Source: Nitrospirota bacterium (GTDB taxonomy: Bacteria; Nitrospirota_A; Leptospirillia; Leptospirillales; Leptospirillaceae). Taken from it: a stretch of DNA of 11,985 nucleotides. The stretch is taken from contig JAKCCY010000089.1 in the NCBI GenBank assembly GCA_021838765.1, positions 1 to 11,985 on the forward strand, given 5' to 3'. How positions within the stretch are numbered: the stretch's first letter is position 1; each line of letters opens with the position of its first letter. The position numbers and the translations under genes were made by a program. Below are positions 8,923 through 11,985 of the stretch, in pieces. The notes beneath the pieces were generated by a model. It made no database searches, was not told where the DNA came from, and saw nothing but the letters and a program-made list of their open reading frames with translations.

Positions 8923-8939
8923 GTCCGGAAAGGCCGGAC
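8923..8939 (-). promoter_or_regulatory. Short GC-rich hairpin in the tssB 5' leader
   Basis: Arms GTCCGG (8923-8928) and CCGGAC (8934-8939) are perfectly complementary around a 5-nt loop. The hairpin lies about 55 nt upstream of the tssB ribosome binding site (8867-8862) and would be in the leader if transcription starts further upstream. It has no T-run on either strand, so it is not a standard terminator. It could be an operator or an mRNA stability element; the role is unknown. Confidence 0.35.
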
Positions 8940-9583
8940 CAGGAAGTCCCGCCGAATCTCCCGCAGACTTGACGGGGCATACAGTAGCACCGGAAGCGTT
9001 ATGGGGCCGTTATGAGTTTCGATAGGGGAAGAAATCTGGATCCAGTGTGTCGGGAAGGCAGGGTGCGAATGGGAGTATGGCTGTTTATCGGATCGTCCCC
9101 TGATGCATCCATGGGGAAGTGTCCTTTTATTGGACCGGGTCAAGTCATTGCGTCAGAGGGTTGGAGCGAAGAAAAACGGTGGTTCGAAGGACAGAATAAA
9201 TTCAGAGTCGATCCGATGCTGATCTTGTTAAACGTCAATATTGATCCTGTCCCCAAGCCCAAAAACCGAAATTGATTTCTAAACCGACCCTCGCAAGAGG
9301 GGGTGAACAGAAGGGAGCCTTCATTTTTGAAGGGAAGAAATCCCACCGCATCCCGATCAATGGTCGGAACAGGGAAACCCTGAGGCGTTTCCGGGCTTTT
9401 CCCGATTTTTTACCCTGTTTTGGACGCCAGTTCTCCTTCCGATCCGGTCGGGGACGTTTTCAGGGAGGCGAAGAGGAGAGTCTTACGGACTCCCTTCCCG
9501 GCACCAGAGCCGCCTAGGAGGTTATTCTGTCGTCGGTCGCTTCGAGTTTGAACGGAAGAACGGTTTGTCATACCATGAAGTTG

Positions 9584-9658
9584 CCCCTTTCGTTTCACCC
9601 TTCGGGTGGGTAAATGGTTGTTTTGGACGACGTCCATTTTACCAGAAACGACAAGGGG
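9584..9658. repeat. Large imperfect inverted repeat with internal hairpins
   Basis: The outer arms CCCCTTTCGTTTC (9584-9596) and GAAACGACAAGGGG (9645-9658) pair except for one extra base. After an inserted small hairpin ACCC-TTC-GGGT (9597-9607), the inner arms GGTAAATGG (9609-9617) and CCATTTTACC (9634-9643) also pair with one extra base. A central GGACG-A-CGTCC palindrome (9625-9635) overlaps the tip. The minus-strand reading TGTCGTTTCTGGTAAAATGG looks like the end of a transposable element, so this may be a degraded element end, or a structured RNA/terminator zone between divergent genes. I do not recognise a known family. Confidence 0.5.
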
Positions 9659-9773
9659 TTTCTTGTTTTTCCTCATTCAATTGCGATTCTTGGGGAGATG
9701 TATTTTTATTGTAAATTTTGGAGATCATTGATATCAGTACTCATTTAAGGACCTCATTGGTAAGATTGGGGTT

Positions 9774-9779
9774 TATAAT
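9774..9779 (+). promoter_or_regulatory. -10 box (TATAAT) for the DUF3800 gene, suggesting a leaderless mRNA
   Basis: A perfect TATAAT lies at 9774-9779 in an AT-rich stretch. Transcription about 7 nt after the box would start at or next to the ATG at 9786. No Shine-Dalgarno-like sequence precedes the ATG (AATAACAAG). No good -35 hexamer is found 16-18 bp upstream, so the promoter may be weak, activator-dependent or not real. Confidence 0.5.
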
Positions 9780-9785
9780 AACAAG

Positions 9786-10595
9786 ATGAGGTATGGTTTG
9801 GATCCGAGCTATGTGGTATATATCGACGAATCTGGGGATGAGGGCTTCGTGTTCAAGGAAGATGGGAATGGAAGTTCTCGCTGGTTTGTTCTTTCAGCGG
9901 TCGTAATTCGTAAGGAGAACGATCTGCAAATGGTGTCGTGCCTCAAGGAAGTTCGCGAAATATTGGGCAAACCACCGAAGATGGCATTACATTTCAAGGA
10001 TTTGAAACACGAGCAACGAGTTCCGTATATCCGTCGTGTCGGTCAAATACACATGCGCACGGTCAATGTCTTGATTTATAAACCAATAATAAGTGAACCA
10101 GAAAAGTTCCAAAACAACAAATATTTACTTTATCGTTACGCAACGCGTTTGTTATTGGAAAGGGTATCATGGTTGTGCCGGGACCACCACCACGCCGGTA
10201 AAGGTGACGGTTCGGCCAAGATTATCTTTTCTAATCGTAGCAATATGTCTTATGATGATATTCGGGATTATCTTCGTGGATTGCTGTCTCAATCAGAGAG
10301 CAATCCTCAACAAATTCAAGTTGATCGATCTGTGATTAATCCCGACCATATTTCTTCTGTAGAACATTCGAAACTAGCGGGATTACAGGTAGCAGATGCA
10401 GTCGCCTCCGGCTTCCATTTTGCCTTAAGAGTCAATCGGTATGGAGAAACTGAGCCGGGCTATTTGTCTCATTTGAAGAGTACGCTCTACCACTATAAAA
10501 ATAGGGTATTTGGTTATGGGATTAAATTATGGCCCGAAGAGTTTAGCACGCTAAAAGCACAAGCCCCCGAAACAATTTGTCTCGAGGGCTTGTAG
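9786..10595 (+). CDS. DUF3800-family protein (putative RNase H-fold nuclease-like), accessory gene
   Basis: The 269-residue protein has the marks of the DUF3800 family: VVYIDESGDEG near the N-terminus (D14, E15, S16, G17), LHFKDLKH (68-75), and near the C-terminus KLAGLQVADAVASG (196-209) with acidic D204. Family members are thought to have an RNase H-like fold with these acidic residues at the putative active site. They are common in mobile and defence-rich regions, but a biochemical role is not established as far as I know. There is no signal peptide or membrane segment. Codons are visibly AT-richer than in the T6SS genes, which suggests transfer. No in-frame start lies upstream of ATG 9786 and there is no ribosome binding site, fitting a leaderless message. 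The final twelve codons and the TAG stop (followed at once by TGA) sit in a long hairpin that begins a structured 3' region. It is the only gene between the T6SS and the IS, so no operon partner is visible. Family assignment is firm; function is open. Confidence 0.92.
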   Translation: MRYGLDPSYVVYIDESGDEGFVFKEDGNGSSRWFVLSAVVIRKENDLQMVSCLKEVREILGKPPKMALHFKDLKHEQRVPYIRRVGQIHMRTVNVLIYKPIISEPEKFQNNKYLLYRYATRLLLERVSWLCRDHHHAGKGDGSAKIIFSNRSNMSYDDIRDYLRGLLSQSESNPQQIQVDRSVINPDHISSVEHSKLAGLQVADAVASGFHFALRVNRYGETEPGYLSHLKSTLYHYKNRVFGYGIKLWPEEFSTLKAQAPETICLEGL

Positions 10596-10696
10596 TGATT
10601 CACTCTATGGCCCCAGGAACCGAGGATCCCGCCCATCCGGGCTGCTACTTACTAGAAGTTGCCTCTACCTGTCCTGCGCTTGCCATGCGCTTTTTT
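10559..10696 (+). ncRNA. Candidate structured RNA at the 3' end of the DUF3800 gene
   Basis: A 35-nt hairpin (10559-10593) has outer arms ACAAGCCC and GGGCTTGT, then a mismatch, CGA/TCG, a mismatch, ACA/TGT and a 3-nt loop; it covers the last DUF3800 codons and the first base of the stop codon. Downstream come a palindrome AGTGA-T-TCACT (10594-10604), overlapping helix options GGAT/ATCC (10624-10638) and CCCG/CGGG (10628-10641) that could form a pseudoknot-like fold, TAGA/TCTA (10653-10667), a possible long-range CAGGA/TCCTG closure (10614-10618 with 10672-10676), and the terminator. Known background: a set of computationally found RNA motifs is named after DUF3800 because they occur next to such genes. 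Membership of this one is inferred from position and structure only; it could instead be just an elaborate 3' UTR. Confidence 0.45.
10676..10696 (+). terminator. Rho-independent terminator-like stem and T-run after DUF3800
   Basis: GCGC (10676-10679) and GCGC (10687-10690) pair around a 7-nt loop and are followed directly by six Ts (10691-10696). The stem is only 4 bp, so it may be weak unless supported by the surrounding structure. It lies about 80 nt past the DUF3800 stop and before the IS left end, a sensible end for the transcript. Confidence 0.55.
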
Positions 10697-10768
10697 ATAG
10701 CAAAATGGTAAATTGTGTGGCACTTTTTGTCAAGGGAGAGCCTCATCCATGTTAGCCCCAAGTGATAA

Positions 10769-10797
10769 TGTCCGGTTCTCCCAAATAGAAATGTCCG
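10769..10797 (+). repeat. TGTCCG direct repeats at the putative IS left end
   Basis: Two TGTCCG copies 23 bp apart (start to start) lie 61-89 bp upstream of the transposase ATG, each preceded by an AT-rich ATAAT or GAAAT stretch. They are candidates for the terminal inverted repeat and an internal transposase-binding site. Confirmation needs the right end of the element. Confidence 0.45.
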
Positions 10798-10857
10798 CAG
10801 TTGATTAAGATCACTGATGATAAAACAGTGGCGGATATTTTAAACAGGGAGAGGCTT

Positions 10858-11985
10858 ATGAGTGAAAAAGAAGAGAACCGTGCCCAGATATTGGATCTGC
10901 TGAAAGGACATCAAATCAGCCAGCAAGATGCAGCAAAAAGGCTGGGGATGACGACCCGCCAGGTGCGCCGGCTGAGCAAGCGTTATCAGGCAGCAGGCTT
11001 GGCGGGATTGCTCAGCAAGAAGCTCGGTAAGCCATCGAATCGGAGAATGGATGAAGCCGTATGTGCTGTGGCCATGAATCTCATTGGCATACACTACCGG
11101 GATTTTGGACCCACACTGGCTTGTGAGAAGCTGGCCGACCTGCATGGCGTGCGACTGTCCGTCGAGAGCACGCGTCAGCTGATGATTAAGGCTGGCTACT
11201 GGCGCCCCAGGAAGGGCAGCACGGTGTGCGCACATCCGATGAGGGAACGTCGCACGCGGTTTGGCGAGATGATCCAGATAGACGGCAGCCCCCACGATTG
11301 GTTTGAAGGACGCGGAGATTATTGCACACTACTGGTCTTCATTGACGATGCCACTGGGCGGCTGACCCAGTTGCGTTTTGAACAGGCCGAAACCACGCTG
11401 GGCTATATGCGGGTGCTGCACGATCATATTCTGAGTCATGGCATACCAGTTGCCTTATACTCTGACAAACACAGCCTCTTCCGCATCAATGCCAAAGAGG
11501 CCGACCCGGATGCTGAAACACAATTCTCACGGGCGGCCCGCGAGATGGGCATCGGATGTATTCATGCTCATAGTCCACAAGCCAAGGGGCGTGTGGAGCG
11601 AGTCAATCAAACATTGCAAGACCGGTTGATCAAGGAAATGCGACTGGCTGGTATCAGCGACATAGACAGTGCAAACAGCTGGTTGCCAGACTACGTTGAA
11701 AATTTCAACAGGCGTTTTGCCGTGGAAGCCCAAAACACTTCTGATGCGCATCTGACTTATGCCGGAACACCGGCCAGCTTGCTGCGCACCCTCTCCGTTC
11801 AGGTCACGAAAACGCTTTCAAAAAACCTGTCTTGTCAACATAAAAACCAGCTGCTGCAAGTCGTCACGACTGGTACAGGAGTTGGACTGCGGGGTGCAAA
11901 GGTCACGATACACGAATACTTTGATGGAAACTGTGATCTGCTTTGGAAGAACAATAAACTGACCTATGGCGTGATGAACAAACCG
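10858..11985 (+). CDS. DDE transposase of the ISNCY (IS1202-like) family, 376 codons, C-terminus cut by window edge
   Basis: The frame stays open from ATG 10858 to the last base. An N-terminal helix-turn-helix (about residues 12-40, ISQQDAAKRLGMTTRQVRRL) is followed by a second DNA-binding segment. The integrase-like catalytic core follows, with D142 in IQIDGSPHDWF, D203 in ALYSDKHSLFR and E247 in HSPQAKGRVERVNQ. These and the VFIDDATGRL stretch (160-169) are the usual signature of this group. AGGGAGAGG (10846-10854) just upstream is a clear ribosome binding site. Full-length relatives usually have somewhat over 400 residues, so a modest C-terminal part is missing only because the window ends. 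No internal stop or frameshift is seen, so the gene is probably intact. Composition differs from both the T6SS operon and DUF3800, consistent with separate acquisition. Residue functions are inferred from the family. Confidence 0.95.
   Translation, partial: MSEKEENRAQILDLLKGHQISQQDAAKRLGMTTRQVRRLSKRYQAAGLAGLLSKKLGKPSNRRMDEAVCAVAMNLIGIHYRDFGPTLACEKLADLHGVRLSVESTRQLMIKAGYWRPRKGSTVCAHPMRERRTRFGEMIQIDGSPHDWFEGRGDYCTLLVFIDDATGRLTQLRFEQAETTLGYMRVLHDHILSHGIPVALYSDKHSLFRINAKEADPDAETQFSRAAREMGIGCIHAHSPQAKGRVERVNQTLQDRLIKEMRLAGISDIDSANSWLPDYVENFNRRFAVEAQNTSDAHLTYAGTPASLLRTLSVQVTKTLSKNLSCQHKNQLLQVVTTGTGVGLRGAKVTIHEYFDGNCDLLWKNNKLTYGVMNKP

Larger units (their letters stand above)
8854..9785. other. 932-bp intergenic region between the divergent tssB and DUF3800 genes; no supported gene
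   Basis: Short open frames occur on both strands, but none has a recognisable motif, a ribosome binding site or family-like sequence. Visible structure: the tssB-leader hairpin; a stem CCCTC/GAGGG with a GCAA loop (9288-9301); a stem CCTTCA/TGAAGG with a TTTT loop (9318-9333); the large imperfect inverted repeat at 9584-9658; and a small ACAAG/CTTGT stem followed by Ts (9651-9670). Composition changes from GC-rich to AT-rich near 9661, which probably marks the edge of the acquired DUF3800 segment. TTGAC-like -35 words occur on the minus strand near 9233-9238 and 9140-9145, but neither is followed at 16-18 bp by a reasonable -10 box. Confidence 0.6.
10769..11985 (+). mobile_element. Insertion sequence of the ISNCY/IS1202 type, left part; right end outside the window
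   Basis: The element is defined by its transposase gene (from 10858) and by repeats just upstream. TGTCCG occurs at 10769-10774 and again at 10792-10797, in related contexts (GATAATGTCCGG and AGAAATGTCCGC), and such subterminal repeats are expected to bind transposase. The exact left end is uncertain, probably within a few bases of 10767. The right inverted repeat and any target duplication are beyond the window. The insertion lies downstream of the DUF3800 terminator and does not visibly break a gene. Confidence 0.7.

Noticed and set aside
8969..8974. TTGACG on the plus strand as a possible -35 box
   Set aside because: No acceptable -10 hexamer follows at 16-18 bp, and no plus-strand gene starts nearby.
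8980..9000. Sigma-54-like element on the minus strand (GG...TGC near the tssB leader)
   Set aside because: The spacing between GG and GC is 11 rather than the strict 10, and the flanking consensus bases are poor.
9012..9275. Plus-strand 87-codon frame in the tssB upstream region
   Set aside because: No ribosome binding site, no motif and no coding-like composition.
9410..9676. Minus-strand 88-codon frame containing GSGAGKG, reminiscent of a Walker A loop
   Set aside because: There is no Walker B or other ATPase motif, no ribosome binding site, and the frame crosses the large inverted repeat. The motif is probably chance.
9634..10708. CCATTTT (9634-9640) and AAAATGG (10702-10708) as inverted boundaries of a DUF3800 mobile cassette
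   Set aside because: The match is only 7 bp and the flanking bases do not continue the symmetry, so it may easily be chance in AT-rich DNA.

Overview
The window carries the core of a type VI secretion system (T6SS) operon on the minus strand (about 1-8853). Beside it lies an accessory segment on the plus strand (about 9661-11985) with a DUF3800-family gene, a strongly structured 3' RNA region and the left part of an insertion sequence. The T6SS genes are GC-rich and tightly packed, so the host is a Gram-negative-type bacterium. The codon and composition style reminds me of acidophilic Leptospirillum or gammaproteobacterial genomes, but that is only an impression and nothing here fixes the taxon.

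Minus strand, in order of transcription: tssB (8853-8353), tssC (8315-6822), hcp/tssD (6782-6294), tssE (6281-5865), tssF (5783-4050), tssG (4086-3052), clpV/tssH (3055-395) and the start of vgrG/tssI (389 to beyond base 1). TssB and TssC form the contractile sheath, Hcp the inner tube, VgrG the spike, TssE/F/G the baseplate, and ClpV disassembles the spent sheath. Gaps are 81 bp or less. tssF/tssG overlap by 37 bp, tssG/clpV by 4 bp (ATGA), and clpV/vgrG are 5 bp apart. This looks like one translationally coupled operon. The membrane-complex genes (tssJ, tssL, tssM), tssK, tssA, PAAR and effectors are not in this window and may lie beyond its left edge.

Bases 8854-9785 hold no gene I can support. 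They contain a small hairpin in the tssB leader, two other short hairpins, a larger imperfect inverted repeat (9584-9658) and, at the right end, a perfect TATAAT box placed so that the DUF3800 mRNA could be leaderless.

The DUF3800 gene (9786-10595) is visibly AT-richer than the T6SS genes and looks acquired. Its last codons and stop codon lie in a 35-nt near-perfect hairpin, followed by more hairpins and a terminator-like GCGC stem with a T-run ending at 10696. DUF3800 genes are known to neighbour a set of computationally described structured RNAs (the DUF3800 RNA motifs), so this gene plus RNA is the most interesting item here. An ISNCY/IS1202-type transposase gene starts at 10858 and runs off the right edge, with TGTCCG-containing repeats upstream that probably mark the left end of the element.
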